NCBI GenBank assembly: GCA_018434355.1
Contig: JAHDPL010000044.1
Location: 1-64,000 of the forward strand
Direction: 5' to 3'
From: Sporomusaceae bacterium
Lineage (GTDB): Bacteria; Bacillota; Negativicutes; UBA1444
DNA length: 64,000 nucleotides
The translations under genes were made by a program, and so were the position numbers. The stretch's first letter is position 1. The number at the start of each line of letters is the position of its first letter. This document shows, one piece after another, positions 17,753 through 26,238 of this stretch. The notes below the pieces were generated by a model. The model saw only the letters and a program-made list of their open reading frames with translations. It ran no database searches and was not told where the DNA came from.

Positions 17753-18864
17753 GCAGTCTGTTTAATGATTTGCAACACCCATTCTGTCGTCTGATATAGG
17801 TGCTCTTCTCGAATGAATTCTTCTTTGGTATGGACCTTTGACATTCCAGTTCCGAGTACCGCATTGGGAACGCCGTAGCGATTGAAAAAATTGGCGTCGC
17901 TACCGCCACCGCTGCCTTCGAGCACCGGCGACAAACCTGCCGCCTGTGCAGCTTGCACAGCGCTGCGGATTACCAGCGAGTCTTCCGCCAATACATAAGG
18001 ATCATATTTTTTTGTAACCTGGCACTCAGCCTGTCCGCCGTTCTTCTCAACTGCTGCGCTAAACGCCGCAACGATTTCCTCGGTCAGACGGGCCAATTTT
18101 TCTTGGTTGCGGCTACGCGCTTCTACCGTAATTTCAACCCGGTCCGGCACAATATTCGTAGCCACGCCGCCTTTGATCAATCCGACATTGCAGGTGGTCT
18201 CAAAATCAATCCGTCCCTGCGGCATCTCCGACAGCGCTTTGCCTGCCAACACAATCGCATTGATCCCCGCCTCAGGTTCCAGCCCGGCATGGGCAGTCTT
18301 GCCGTGAACCACCATTTGCAGATGATTCTGCCCAGGCGCCATGGTAGTGATAACCCCAGGTACGCCGCTGCCATCCAACGCATAGCCGAAATCGGCCCGG
18401 ATTTTTTCCGGGTCGATATTTTTTGCCCCGTTCAGTCCGCCCTCTTCAGCCACGGAAAAAACGACCAGAATTTCGCCATGCGGTAATTTTTCCGCCTGTA
18501 TCACCCGCAGGGCTTCCAGAATAGGCACAATCCCCGACTTGCAGTCGGAGCCGAGAATCGTATCGCCGGCGGATGTAATCACGCCGTCTTTGCGTTGCGG
18601 ACGAATCCCGCTGCAGGGCTCCACCGAATCCATGTGGGCGCTCAGCATGATGCAGGGCGCACCGGCAATTGTGCCCGGCAACCTGGCGATCAGATTCCCC
18701 GCATTGCCGCCGATTTTCTCGCCGGCATCGTCTTCCTCCACCGCCAACCCTATTTCCGTCAGCTTCTGTTTCAACGCATCGGCGATCTGGCGCTCCGCCC
18801 GGCTGGAAGACGGAATCGCCACCAGTTCCATGAACTCCTTCAAGATTCTTTCCTTGACAATCAT
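17734..18864 (-). CDS. M20 family metallopeptidase (tripeptidase T-like)
   Basis: A di-zinc aminopeptidase-type enzyme. Metal ligands and catalytic acid are seen in SAHMDSVEP, GSDCKSG and VAEEGG, with a dimerisation domain in the middle (MVVHGKTAHAG) and GGSDANFF near the C-terminus. 376 aa from the ATG at 18864 (GGAAGG upstream). The length and GGxDAN motif favour the PepT-like/YgeY branch; the true substrate is not known. It begins 1 nt after the dinB stop codon, so the two are probably one transcript. Confidence 0.85.
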   Translation of the reverse strand: MIVKERILKEFMELVAIPSSSRAERQIADALKQKLTEIGLAVEEDDAGEKIGGNAGNLIARLPGTIAGAPCIMLSAHMDSVEPCSGIRPQRKDGVITSAGDTILGSDCKSGIVPILEALRVIQAEKLPHGEILVVFSVAEEGGLNGAKNIDPEKIRADFGYALDGSGVPGVITTMAPGQNHLQMVVHGKTAHAGLEPEAGINAIVLAGKALSEMPQGRIDFETTCNVGLIKGGVATNIVPDRVEITVEARSRNQEKLARLTEEIVAAFSAAVEKNGGQAECQVTKKYDPYVLAEDSLVIRSAVQAAQAAGLSPVLEGSGGGSDANFFNRYGVPNAVLGTGMSKVHTKEEFIREEHLYQTTEWVLQIIKQTAHLKTT

Positions 18865-18865
18865 A

Positions 18866-20059
18866 TCAATTATCCTTCCTTTCACGTTTTGTCTCAGACA
18901 AAGGTTTTGCAACCATACGGCCAGGCAACAGGGCTGCTGGGCCAAATTTTTCACGCAACCGATCCATCACGTTTGAAATTTGCCGACCCTTCTCTTCTCT
19001 GTCATCGAACAGGGAGGTTTCCATCCGTTCGGCCGATTCAAAATGAGAAACAGTGATGCCAAGCAATCGGATACCGTTTGTCAGCGTCGCATGTTGCGTC
19101 AGCAAGTCCAGCGCCGTCCGATAGATTGTTTCATCGGCCTGTGTCGGTCTGGTCAGTTTTCGTTGCCGGGTCAACGTCTGAAAATTGCCGTAGCGCAACT
19201 TCAAGGTAATCGTCCAGGCAGCGAAGTGCTCCTGGCGCAACCGGGCGCCGACCCGATTCGCCATTACGGTCAGCATCGTGCGCATTTCATCGGCATCCGT
19301 CAAATCATAGGGGAAAGTCTCCTCGGCGCCGATCGATTTCGATTCGCGACCAGGAACTACCGGCCGGTCGTCAATGCCGCGAACCAGTTTGTAAACAGTT
19401 GCGGCAGCCTGTCCAAAAAATGGCTTTAACCCTGCTTCCTCCAGCAGCGCCAATTGGTTGATTTTCGCAAACCCTTTGGCCCGCAGCGACTTTGCCGTCA
19501 CGTCCCCCACGCCCCAAAGCTTCTCTATCGGCAACTCCGCCAAAAACTCCTGTTCACCGCCATGTCGAACGACAACCAGACCATCCGGTTTTTGCAGATC
19601 CGACGCCATCTTGGCCAAAAACTTGTTTGGCGCCAGCCCAGCCGATACCGTCAGTTGCAATTCTTCGCGAACTCGCCGTTTTATTTCCCGGGCAATATCA
19701 ATCGGTGAGGCAAAAATCAGCTCCATGCCGGAAAGATCGAGGAATGCCTCGTCCAACGACAACGGCTCGACAAGCGGCGAATAGTCGGCCAAAATCGCCA
19801 TGATCTGCGCCGAAACCTCAGCATATTTATCATGGTCGCCGGCAATGAAAATGCCCTGCGAGCAAAGCCGTCGAGCCGTTTCCATCGGCATCGCAGAATG
19901 CACGCCAAACTTCCGTGCTTCGTACGACGCGGTCGCCACAACGCCGCGCCGACCGACTCCTCCTACGATGAGCGGTTTGCCGCGATACTCCGGATGATCG
20001 CGCTGCTCCACCGAAGCATAAAAGGCGTCCATATCCACATGCAAAATCCACCGCGCCAT
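18866..20059 (-). CDS. dinB: DNA polymerase IV (Y-family translesion polymerase)
   Basis: Error-prone polymerase for bypassing damaged template. Catalytic carboxylates are in HVDMDAFYASVEQ (residues 7-12) and SLDEAFLDL; the palm motif SAGLAPNKFLAKMASD, the helix-hairpin-helix LWGVGD and a little-finger domain follow. 397 aa. No Gram-positive LexA operator (GAAC-N4-GTTC) is visible in the 170-nt upstream gap, so SOS control is not supported. The C-terminus (KPLSETKRERKDN) lacks an obvious clamp-binding motif at the extreme end. Confidence 0.95.
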   Translation of the reverse strand: MARWILHVDMDAFYASVEQRDHPEYRGKPLIVGGVGRRGVVATASYEARKFGVHSAMPMETARRLCSQGIFIAGDHDKYAEVSAQIMAILADYSPLVEPLSLDEAFLDLSGMELIFASPIDIAREIKRRVREELQLTVSAGLAPNKFLAKMASDLQKPDGLVVVRHGGEQEFLAELPIEKLWGVGDVTAKSLRAKGFAKINQLALLEEAGLKPFFGQAAATVYKLVRGIDDRPVVPGRESKSIGAEETFPYDLTDADEMRTMLTVMANRVGARLRQEHFAAWTITLKLRYGNFQTLTRQRKLTRPTQADETIYRTALDLLTQHATLTNGIRLLGITVSHFESAERMETSLFDDREEKGRQISNVMDRLREKFGPAALLPGRMVAKPLSETKRERKDN

Positions 20060-20178
20060 ATCCCTGATCTCCGCCGCCTCGTTCAACCAACATTCCGTTA
20101 CTAGATTTGTTTCGCGATGCGGCAGCAAGTTCCTGCCTTAATCTTCTGAGAAAGCATTTCCCGTTTTCTCAGCGCAAC

Positions 20179-20212
20179 AAAAAAGCCTGCTGCAAATCGA
20201 AGCAACAGGCTT
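20179..20212 (-). terminator. Terminator after the DUF1445 gene
   Basis: AAGCCTGTTGC pairs with GCAGCAGGCTT on the minus strand and is followed by TTTTTT. Confidence 0.85.
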
Positions 20213-20231
20213 GGGGTTGGCAAACGAATAA

Positions 20232-21023
20232 TCAGAGCACCGCCAGCTCTTCGTCGCGAAGGTCGCCGATAAACATGTAACCGGGAGAATGCGTAATCAT
20301 CAGCTCCGGCTTGACTGCCATCGCCACCGCCTGGGGCGTGACCCCGCATGCCCAGAAAACCGGAACTTCGCCGGGCTTTATCGTGACAGCATCGCCGAAA
20401 TCCGGTTTGTTCACATCCCGAATCCCGATCGCCGCCGGATCGCCGATATGCAGCGGGGCGCCATGCACCCCGGGAAAACGCGAAGTCACCTGAACTGCAC
20501 GGATTGCTAACTCCGGCGGCATAGGACGCATGCTGACAACCGTCGAGCCGTGAAAAAATCCGGCAGGCCGGCAGGCGATATTCGTCAGATACATCGGCAC
20601 ATTGCAGTCCTCTTCAATATGACGGACCGGAACCATCGCCTTGAGCAGGGCCGTTTCAAAAGTAAAACTGCAGCCGATCAAAAATGCCACCAAATCGTCA
20701 CGCCAATACCGGGCAACGTCCATCGGTTCATCCACCATTTCGCCATTTTTCCACACCCGGTACTTGGGGATATCGTAGCGCAAATCGGCGCCTGGTCCGA
20801 GTAGTCGAGGTTCCGGCGAACCGACATCAGTCACGTCAAGAATCGGACAGGGCTTTGGGTTGCGTTGACAGAACAGCAAGAAATCATAGGCCAAATCCTT
20901 TGGCACAATTGCCAAATTCGCCTGGACATGGCCCTGACAGAGTCCTGCAGTTGGCCTGACCAGTTCATTGCGGCGAATCATCTGTCGAACCTGCCGGGGA
21001 GTCGCACTTGTCAGGTTTTCCAT
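20232..21023 (-). CDS. DUF1445 / D-glutamate cyclase N-domain-like putative hydro-lyase
   Basis: 263 aa matching the putative hydro-lyase (DUF1445, YcsI-like) family: [15 protein letters not shown] near the start, [14 protein letters not shown] in the middle, [12 protein letters not shown] and [11 protein letters not shown] at the end. The ATG at 21023 has GGGAGG seven nt upstream; a TTG two codons earlier is less likely. In animals this domain is fused in front of DUF4392 in the mitochondrial D-glutamate cyclase DGLUCY. Here the DUF4392 gene is directly upstream (15-nt gap), so the two probably act together. Confidence 0.85.
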   Translation of the reverse strand: MENLTSATPRQVRQMIRRNELVRPTAGLCQGHVQANLAIVPKDLAYDFLLFCQRNPKPCPILDVTDVGSPEPRLLGPGADLRYDIPKYRVWKNGEMVDEPMDVARYWRDDLVAFLIGCSFTFETALLKAMVPVRHIEEDCNVPMYLTNIACRPAGFFHGSTVVSMRPMPPELAIRAVQVTSRFPGVHGAPLHIGDPAAIGIRDVNKPDFGDAVTIKPGEVPVFWACGVTPQAVAMAVKPELMITHSPGYMFIGDLRDEELAVL

Positions 21024-21038
21024 TTTCAATCCTCCCGG

Positions 21039-22082
21039 TTATTTTTTACGTTTAAGCAGTTTTATTTGTTGTATCGCCGCTTCCCGCATCAGCTGGACAA
21101 TCGCCAGTTGGGTTTCCAGTGGCGACCCGTCGACACTGCCGCAAACTTCTCCATAAATCGCGTCGTGAAAGCCTGCCGCTGCGGCAGCCTCCAATACTCG
21201 TTTTTCTCTGGCCGAATCCGGCAAGGCCTCCTTCATACCGGAAACTGCCGCCAACATAGCAGTCAAGGCATACACACCCCAATTGCTGACTGCAGCCGGC
21301 ATCAGAAGATCCACTTTCGTAGCAGGCGCCAAACCGCCGCCGCAACCGCAGGCGCACTTTTCGCCAAACGGAATGAATCGACGGATACACTCGGCAACAT
21401 TCGCCATGCCGATTTCATTGCCCCCATCGCCGATACCCAGCGTCAAAACGCCTTTATTCGAAGCAAGCCGGAAAATTGCATCAAGTTTTGCCTGTGACGC
21501 ATTGGTATCCATGCCGGCCATATTATGGATTACACCTTGCTCGTTCATGCCACCGCGTTCAATCGCAATACAGGCAGACGGGGAAAACTCATAAAAAATC
21601 CGTTCAGCTTCCGCCTGCGCCGCATGCCAATCGTCCGGGAACGGCAACACCGACAAGGTCAGCAATTTGTTCATCGATATCGAATAATGCAGGTGCTCCG
21701 GTTCGACGCACTGAAAACCGGCAGCACGGGCCAACTGACTGATTCCATCGACCAAACAGGCATCCGTCAAAATGATCGGCCGCGCTTTGCAGATCAACCG
21801 CAACGCCCGCGCCAAAGCGACCGCACCCGGCGGTCCATCCGTTTCACCATGCCCAGGGTCTACCAATGGTTGATCGACCCAACCGGTGGCAATAAAGACG
21901 GAATCACCCGGCTTCACGCACTGCAGCAAAATCTCTGCCGCTTTCAGCACCAACGGTCCACCATGCAGGTCTGTCGCCGCCTCATGCAGCGGATTGATCA
22001 CACCGCGACAGGCGATATCCAAAGTCATCAATTGTTCCAGTCGATTTGCCAACGAACGATAACTATCCAACTCGTTCGACAT
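21039..22082 (-). CDS. DUF4392 protein (D-glutamate cyclase C-domain-like)
   Basis: 347 aa, alpha/beta, with glycine-rich loops FIATGWVD, GHGETDGPPGA, GIGDGGNEIGMANV and a cysteine/glycine cluster CACGCGGGL that could bind metal. It corresponds to the C-terminal DUF4392 domain of vertebrate DGLUCY, which converts D-glutamate to 5-oxo-D-proline. The gene is first in a two-gene operon with the DUF1445 gene. The reaction is inferred from the animal fusion; bacterial members have not, to my knowledge, been assigned the same substrate with certainty. Confidence 0.8.
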   Translation of the reverse strand: MSNELDSYRSLANRLEQLMTLDIACRGVINPLHEAATDLHGGPLVLKAAEILLQCVKPGDSVFIATGWVDQPLVDPGHGETDGPPGAVALARALRLICKARPIILTDACLVDGISQLARAAGFQCVEPEHLHYSISMNKLLTLSVLPFPDDWHAAQAEAERIFYEFSPSACIAIERGGMNEQGVIHNMAGMDTNASQAKLDAIFRLASNKGVLTLGIGDGGNEIGMANVAECIRRFIPFGEKCACGCGGGLAPATKVDLLMPAAVSNWGVYALTAMLAAVSGMKEALPDSAREKRVLEAAAAAGFHDAIYGEVCGSVDGSPLETQLAIVQLMREAAIQQIKLLKRKK

Positions 22083-22140
22083 CGTCCCATCCCCTATTCG
22101 CCTTCACATTTTCCTAATATTGTAGCACATTTATATATAA

Positions 22141-22172
22141 AAAAGCCTCTACAGAACCGCTTCTGTAAAGGC
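22141..22172 (-). terminator. Terminator after the 58-aa gene
   Basis: GCCTTTACAGAA pairs with TTCTGTAGAGGC around GCGG, followed by TTTTTTAT on the minus strand. Confidence 0.85.
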
Positions 22173-22250
22173 ATCTTCGCCCGAATCATTTTCTTCGCCA
22201 AAATGATATCACGAAACGACAGCTCTGTAAACATACACCATGTTCAACGA

Positions 22251-22427
22251 CTACTTGGTATAAACATTTAAGCCGATTTTAATCTCCTCATGCCCCGGCA
22301 CCGACTGATTGCCTTCGGTACTGGCGACAATCGTCGATTTGCCGCTGCTCGACTTGCCAAACCGTTGAGCGAGGTCGACTTTTATTGTCAAAACATTACC
22401 CTCGATGGACATCTCAATATTCTTCAT
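22251..22427 (-). CDS. Small uncharacterised protein, 58 aa
   Basis: Reads MKNIEMSIEGNVLTIKVDL at the start and ends EIKIGLNVYTK. GGGAG lies 9 nt upstream of the ATG and a clean terminator follows, so it is a self-contained gene. The sequence alternates like beta strands and has a conserved-looking central FGKSSSGKS / VASTEGN stretch. I recall similar small proteins in other bacteria, none with a known function; this is memory, not a search result. It is not an open frame long enough for usual gene-size cut-offs. Confidence 0.75.
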   Translation of the reverse strand: MKNIEMSIEGNVLTIKVDLAQRFGKSSSGKSTIVASTEGNQSVPGHEEIKIGLNVYTK

Positions 22428-22539
22428 TCCGGCTCACTCCCATGCATTTTTCGTTTATTTTTGTAAATCAGTTTATCATATCTGGCGATTCCTGGCGAGA
22501 TAGTCGATTTGTTGGCGCAAATCCCCAAAAATGGTTGCG

Positions 22540-22567
22540 TTGCATTTGGAAAGACTTCTGATATAAT
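22540..22567 (+). promoter_or_regulatory. Promoter of the chemoreceptor gene
   Basis: TTGCAT (22540-22545), 16-nt spacer, TATAAT (22562-22567), about 65 nt before the start codon. It resembles a housekeeping promoter rather than a flagellar sigma-28 site. Confidence 0.65.
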
Positions 22568-22634
22568 AATTATAGGAATATTTTGTAATTTGTTCGGTTA
22601 TTCACATAGATATATGAAAAGGAGGACCTCCCGC

Positions 22635-24617
22635 ATGAACAGCATTCGCGCCCGCTTGCTTATCGTAATGCTCCTGATTGTCAGCTTGTCGCTGGCAATT
22701 CTCGGCGGAATCAACTACTGGAAAACCAGCGAAATCCTTTCGCGCGAAGTGGAAGCCACCATGAACGAAAAAGTAGGCGATAATGCGGCTGCAATCAGCG
22801 CCTGGTTCGCCGAGCGTCAGGCTGAAATCAAAGTCCTCGCCCGTTCGCCGGTGATCGTCTCTGGCAATGAAGAGGCGATCTTAGCCTATCTGAATGAAGA
22901 GATCAAAAAAAACCCGGTCTATAACAATTTCCTGTATTTTGATGCAGCAGGCAATGCACTGGCCGCCAATCGGGCCCGTTCGGCCGTAGGAGACCGGGAT
23001 TATGTAAAGCAAGTCGTCGCCGGCGGCAAGGCCAGTTTCGTCAATGATCCCTATGTGGCCCGCACCACCGGAAAAACTGTAACCACTATTTCTGCACCGA
23101 TCGTCCGTGATGGAAAAATTGTGGGCGGAATCGGCGGCAGCGTCGAACTGGATACCATCGTAAAAATGGTCAGTGATATAAAAATCGCTAAGACCGGATA
23201 CGGCTTCATGCTGCAGGGCGACGGATTGATGATCGCTCACCCGGACAACAAGCTGGTCATGAAACAAAATTTGCTCAAGGACGAAAAAACTTCAGCGAGT
23301 CTAAAACAAGTGCTGGATGCCGGCGCGATCAAACGGTCCAGTGGTTTTGCCGGGTACGAATACAATGGAGAAAAGAAGTTCGCAGCCTATAGTCCGATCC
23401 GCGGAACGAGTTGGGCTCTTTATGTAACCGCACCTGCAGCTGAGTTGACAGTTGCTCTGTCCGAGTTGCAACGCAATTCGATTCTGATCACATTGATCAT
23501 GCTGGTCCTAGCCGGCTTGGTTGCCTATCTCTTCTCCGGTCAGATTGCCGGCAATGTCAAAAAACTGAATGAGGTGGCCGGAAAAATCGCCGGAGGCGAA
23601 TTGCGCATCGGTAAGTTGCCTGTATCGTCTAAAGATGAACTTGGCCAGTTGGCCAGATCTTTTGAAGTGATGGCGCAGAATTTATCCAACCTCGTACGCA
23701 AAGTTTCCGGCAATTCCGAACAGGTTGCCGCATCATCTCAGCAACTGACCGCCAGTGCTCAACAATCGGCGGAAGCAGCCAACAATGTCGCCGAATCAAT
23801 CACCCATGTCGCCGATGGCGCAGCACTACAAGTCAATGCAGTCAACGAAGTCTCGGCTATCGTGGAGGAGATTTCCGCCACCATCGAGGAAGTTTCGGCA
23901 ACATCTCAAATGGTATCCACATTAGCAACCGAAACTGCTAAAGCTTCTGATGGCGGTCAAAAATCGGTCGACGCAGCCGTGAGCCAGATGGGAGAAATGG
24001 GAGCGCAAGCGCGCCAGGCGCAAGACGCAGCCCGTGAACTCTCGGCCAGTTCAAAACAAATCGGTGAAATCGTCGGCCTGATTTCCAACATCGCCGGACA
24101 AACTAACCTGCTTGCGCTTAATGCCGCAATCGAAGCGGCAAGAGCCGGTGAACAGGGTCGCGGCTTTGCCGTCGTGGCCGAAGAAGTCCGCAAACTGGCC
24201 GAACAATCGGAAACTGCCGCGCATCAGATCACGGCCCTGATCAGCCGCAACAACCAGAGCATCGACAATGTGGTCGGTTCAGTCGACCAGGCAATCGGCA
24301 GCATTGACAAAGGGATCTCCCTGGTCAACACAGCCGGCGCCGGTTTTAAGGCAATCGGCCATCAGATCGACCAAGTTACCGGTCAGATTCAAAATATCTC
24401 GACTGCACTGCAAGAAGTTGCGACCGGCAGCCAACGGATCGTTTCTTCTGTGCGCGACGTTGAAACTGTAAGCAAAAATTTGGCGGACGAAGCCACCAAC
24501 GTTTCCGCTGCCACGCAAGAACAGTCGGCATCAATGCAAGAAATCGCATCTTCCAGTCAAAGCTTGGCCATGGTAGCGCAAGAACTGCAAACAGCAGTCT
24601 CGGCATTTCGGGTATAA
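22635..24617 (+). CDS. Methyl-accepting chemotaxis protein with dCACHE sensor
   Basis: 660 aa: membrane helix (about 7-28), a periplasmic double-CACHE sensor (about 35-275; [43 protein letters not shown]), second membrane helix (about 280-300), HAMP, and a cytoplasmic signalling domain whose hairpin tip reads [20 protein letters not shown]. It senses a small ligand (dCACHE receptors often bind amino acids or carboxylates; the ligand here is unknown) and controls CheA. The ATG at 22635 follows AGGAGG; no che genes are adjacent. Confidence 0.95.
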   Translation: MNSIRARLLIVMLLIVSLSLAILGGINYWKTSEILSREVEATMNEKVGDNAAAISAWFAERQAEIKVLARSPVIVSGNEEAILAYLNEEIKKNPVYNNFLYFDAAGNALAANRARSAVGDRDYVKQVVAGGKASFVNDPYVARTTGKTVTTISAPIVRDGKIVGGIGGSVELDTIVKMVSDIKIAKTGYGFMLQGDGLMIAHPDNKLVMKQNLLKDEKTSASLKQVLDAGAIKRSSGFAGYEYNGEKKFAAYSPIRGTSWALYVTAPAAELTVALSELQRNSILITLIMLVLAGLVAYLFSGQIAGNVKKLNEVAGKIAGGELRIGKLPVSSKDELGQLARSFEVMAQNLSNLVRKVSGNSEQVAASSQQLTASAQQSAEAANNVAESITHVADGAALQVNAVNEVSAIVEEISATIEEVSATSQMVSTLATETAKASDGGQKSVDAAVSQMGEMGAQARQAQDAARELSASSKQIGEIVGLISNIAGQTNLLALNAAIEAARAGEQGRGFAVVAEEVRKLAEQSETAAHQITALISRNNQSIDNVVGSVDQAIGSIDKGISLVNTAGAGFKAIGHQIDQVTGQIQNISTALQEVATGSQRIVSSVRDVETVSKNLADEATNVSAATQEQSASMQEIASSSQSLAMVAQELQTAVSAFRV

Positions 24618-24656
24618 TTTGCGCATACAGACTTGATCCGATTATGAACAGTCATC

Positions 24657-24697
24657 ATAAATTGACGGGTTCGATTAAATCGAACCCGTCAATTTAT
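24657..24697. repeat. Perfect 20-bp inverted repeat with a single central base
   Basis: Arms 24657-24676 and 24678-24697 are exact reverse complements around A24677, with core TGACGGGTTCGATT. It follows the chemoreceptor gene and may act in transcription termination or mRNA 3'-end protection. A second element with the same design lies at 47397-47447. Confidence 0.85.
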
Positions 24698-24713
24698 CCA
24701 GATAATACAAAAT

Positions 24714-24752
24714 GAGCGATTGGAAATGTAATTCCAATCGCTCAACTTTTTT
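24714..24752. terminator. Terminator between chemoreceptor and tRNA-Ser(GCT)
   Basis: GAGCGATTGGAA pairs with TTCCAATCGCTC; a T-run (AACTTTTTTT) follows on the plus strand and a weaker one (ATTTTGTATT) on the minus strand, so it can serve both convergent units. Confidence 0.85.
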
Positions 24753-24755
24753 TAA

Positions 24756-24846
24756 TGGCGGAGTGGGAGGGATTTGAACCCTCGCGGGAGTTTCCCCCCC
24801 TATCGGTTTAGCAAACCGACCTCTTCGGCCTCTTGAGTACCACTCC
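24756..24846 (-). tRNA. tRNA-Ser (anticodon GCT)
   Basis: Acceptor GGAGTGG, anticodon stem CGGTT / AACCG around TT-GCT-AA, long variable arm, encoded CCA. Confidence 0.95.
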
Positions 24847-24889
24847 ATATTTTTATAACCGTGACAACGCAATCTATGCCGCAAGGAAA

Positions 24890-24978
24890 TGGCGGAGGGG
24901 GCGGGATTCGAACCCGCGGTCCCTTGCGGGATCACTGGTTTTCAAGACCAGCTCCATAAACCACTCGGACACCCCTCC
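24890..24978 (-). tRNA. tRNA-Ser (anticodon TGA)
   Basis: Acceptor GGAGGGG, anticodon stem CTGGT / ACCAG around CT-TGA-AA, long variable arm, encoded CCA. With the other three, the window holds all four serine isoacceptor types. Confidence 0.95.
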
Positions 24979-24995
24979 GTGTCCGGCACGAAAGT

Positions 24996-25025
24996 ATTAT
25001 AACAGGCGGCCTCCGCCTTTGTCAA
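24996..25025 (-). promoter_or_regulatory. Promoter of the tRNA-Ser pair
   Basis: TTGACA (25025-25020), 18-nt spacer, TATAAT (25001-24996) on the minus strand: both hexamers are consensus, as expected for stable RNA genes. Confidence 0.85.
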
Positions 25026-25036
25026 ACACCGATTTG

Positions 25037-25801
25037 TTAACCCCAGCCCCGTTTAATCATTGTCTGTTTGATCTCACGGTCAAAACTGAAGATAGGAATC
25101 CGTCGCAATGCATACGGATTGCTGGTATGGGCGCAAGTGCCGTACTCGACTGAAAACCCGCCATTGTAAGCCGCTTCATTGGCGATCTTCGCCGTGAACT
25201 CGTTGTAACTGCCTTTGGGATAGGCGATAAAGTTCACCGATCGCTGCAACAACCCTTCCAAATACAACCGGGACAACGACATTTCACTTGCTGCTTCTTC
25301 GGTGTCCATCTCGCCCAATTCACGGTGTGAAACGGTGTGTGACCCGATCGACATCCCGTTGGCGGCGATCTCGCGAATATGAGCCGGTGTCAGCCGGTCG
25401 GCCTCCCCCACCATGCCGGTGATAATATAAAAGGCGGCAGTCATTCCATATTCCCGCAGCAACGGATATGCATTCAGAAAATTATCGAGGTAACCGTCAT
25501 CAAAAGAAATCATCAGTGGGTTTTCCGGCAATGGCGTTTCGGGGTCCGCAAGATATCGACGGAATAAATCCAGCGATATTGTGGAAAACCCCATGTCTTT
25601 GAGGTTGGCCAAGTCTGTTGCAAATCGCTTTGGCGATACCGTCATGTGGCCTTGCGTATCTCCGACCCGATGATACAGCAGCACAGGAATATCGGTGCCT
25701 GTCGCAGCCCGCGCCCGAGAACGCGAGAACGGCGACCCGCCGATTCCCATGGCTACTGTCGCCAACAGGCATTTTTGCAGGAAACGTCTACGGCTTAGCA
25801 T
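25037..25801 (-). CDS. Tat-exported polysaccharide deacetylase
   Basis: A NodB-fold deacetylase for N-acetyl groups of an envelope polysaccharide (peptidoglycan or exopolymer not distinguishable). The N-terminus MLSRRRFLQK with a following hydrophobic stretch is a twin-arginine signal. Catalytic/metal residues: SFDDGYLDN and SHTVSHREL; the substrate groove motif FIAYPKGSYN follows. 254 aa from the ATG at 25801 (GAGGTG upstream), nine codons inside the longest frame. Tat export implies that the enzyme folds before crossing the membrane. Confidence 0.9.
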   Translation of the reverse strand: MLSRRRFLQKCLLATVAMGIGGSPFSRSRARAATGTDIPVLLYHRVGDTQGHMTVSPKRFATDLANLKDMGFSTISLDLFRRYLADPETPLPENPLMISFDDGYLDNFLNAYPLLREYGMTAAFYIITGMVGEADRLTPAHIREIAANGMSIGSHTVSHRELGEMDTEEAASEMSLSRLYLEGLLQRSVNFIAYPKGSYNEFTAKIANEAAYNGGFSVEYGTCAHTSNPYALRRIPIFSFDREIKQTMIKRGWG

Positions 25802-25903
25802 CCAACACCTCAACTCTACTGCAGGCATTTCGCCATAAAACAGTGCTCACTTTTTTCATAATAGCGTTTTCGACCGGTTCTTGCAAGCAGCCTTTCGCAA
25901 ATT

Positions 25904-25928
25904 AAAAAAGACGGTCAGCGCGACCGTC
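25904..25928 (-). terminator. Terminator after the 40-aa gene
   Basis: GACGGTC and GACCGTC form a 7-bp stem, followed by TTTTTT on the minus strand. Confidence 0.8.
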
Positions 25929-25968
25929 TCCTGTGAGTAAACACTAAAATCATTGCGCTACGATTCAA

Positions 25969-26091
25969 TCAACCTGCTTTTTTTGTCAGTTCGGCGCCTT
26001 GTGCGCTCACCCCCCACTTTTCAAAATAATAGAGAATTTGCATGTGCAACGGCATTTTTACGATTTCTTCCGGTTTCAGGTGATCCATCAT
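25969..26091 (-). CDS. Small uncharacterised protein, 40 aa
   Basis: Reads MMDHLKPEEIVKMPLHM, then an aromatic stretch QILYYFEKWG, and ends ELTKKAG. A perfect AAGGAGG lies 8 nt before the first ATG and the gene has its own downstream terminator and an upstream terminator from cca, so it is an independent unit. Soluble, no signal peptide. Not recognised; it could be a regulatory micro-protein, but nothing in the sequence says so. Confidence 0.65.
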   Translation of the reverse strand: MMDHLKPEEIVKMPLHMQILYYFEKWGVSAQGAELTKKAG

Positions 26092-26128
26092 CACAAGGGC
26101 CTCCTTTCATCTTTACCGATATTCGGGT

Positions 26129-26167
26129 AAAAAAACAGACTCCTCCGCTATCTTAGACGGAAGAGTC
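26129..26167 (-). terminator. Terminator after cca
   Basis: GACTCTTCCG pairs with CGGAGGAGTC (one mismatch) and is followed by TGTTTTTTT on the minus strand. Confidence 0.8.
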
Positions 26168-26238
26168 GCCTTTGACTCCCTGTCAATTACCCTTGACCAA
26201 ACTATACAACAACTAGTTAAATATCGTCAATATGTTTG

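Noticed and set aside
20059-20231. LexA operator before dinB
   Set aside because: No GAAC-N4-GTTC match is present in the gap.
22251-22427. P-loop-like pattern (GKSSSGKS) in the 58-aa protein
   Set aside because: It fits the Walker A spacing by chance; the protein is far too short for a nucleotide-binding fold and lacks a Walker B.
15636-24978. tRNA cluster as a mobile-element attachment site
   Set aside because: No integrase, partial tRNA repeats or foreign-looking block flanks the tRNA genes.
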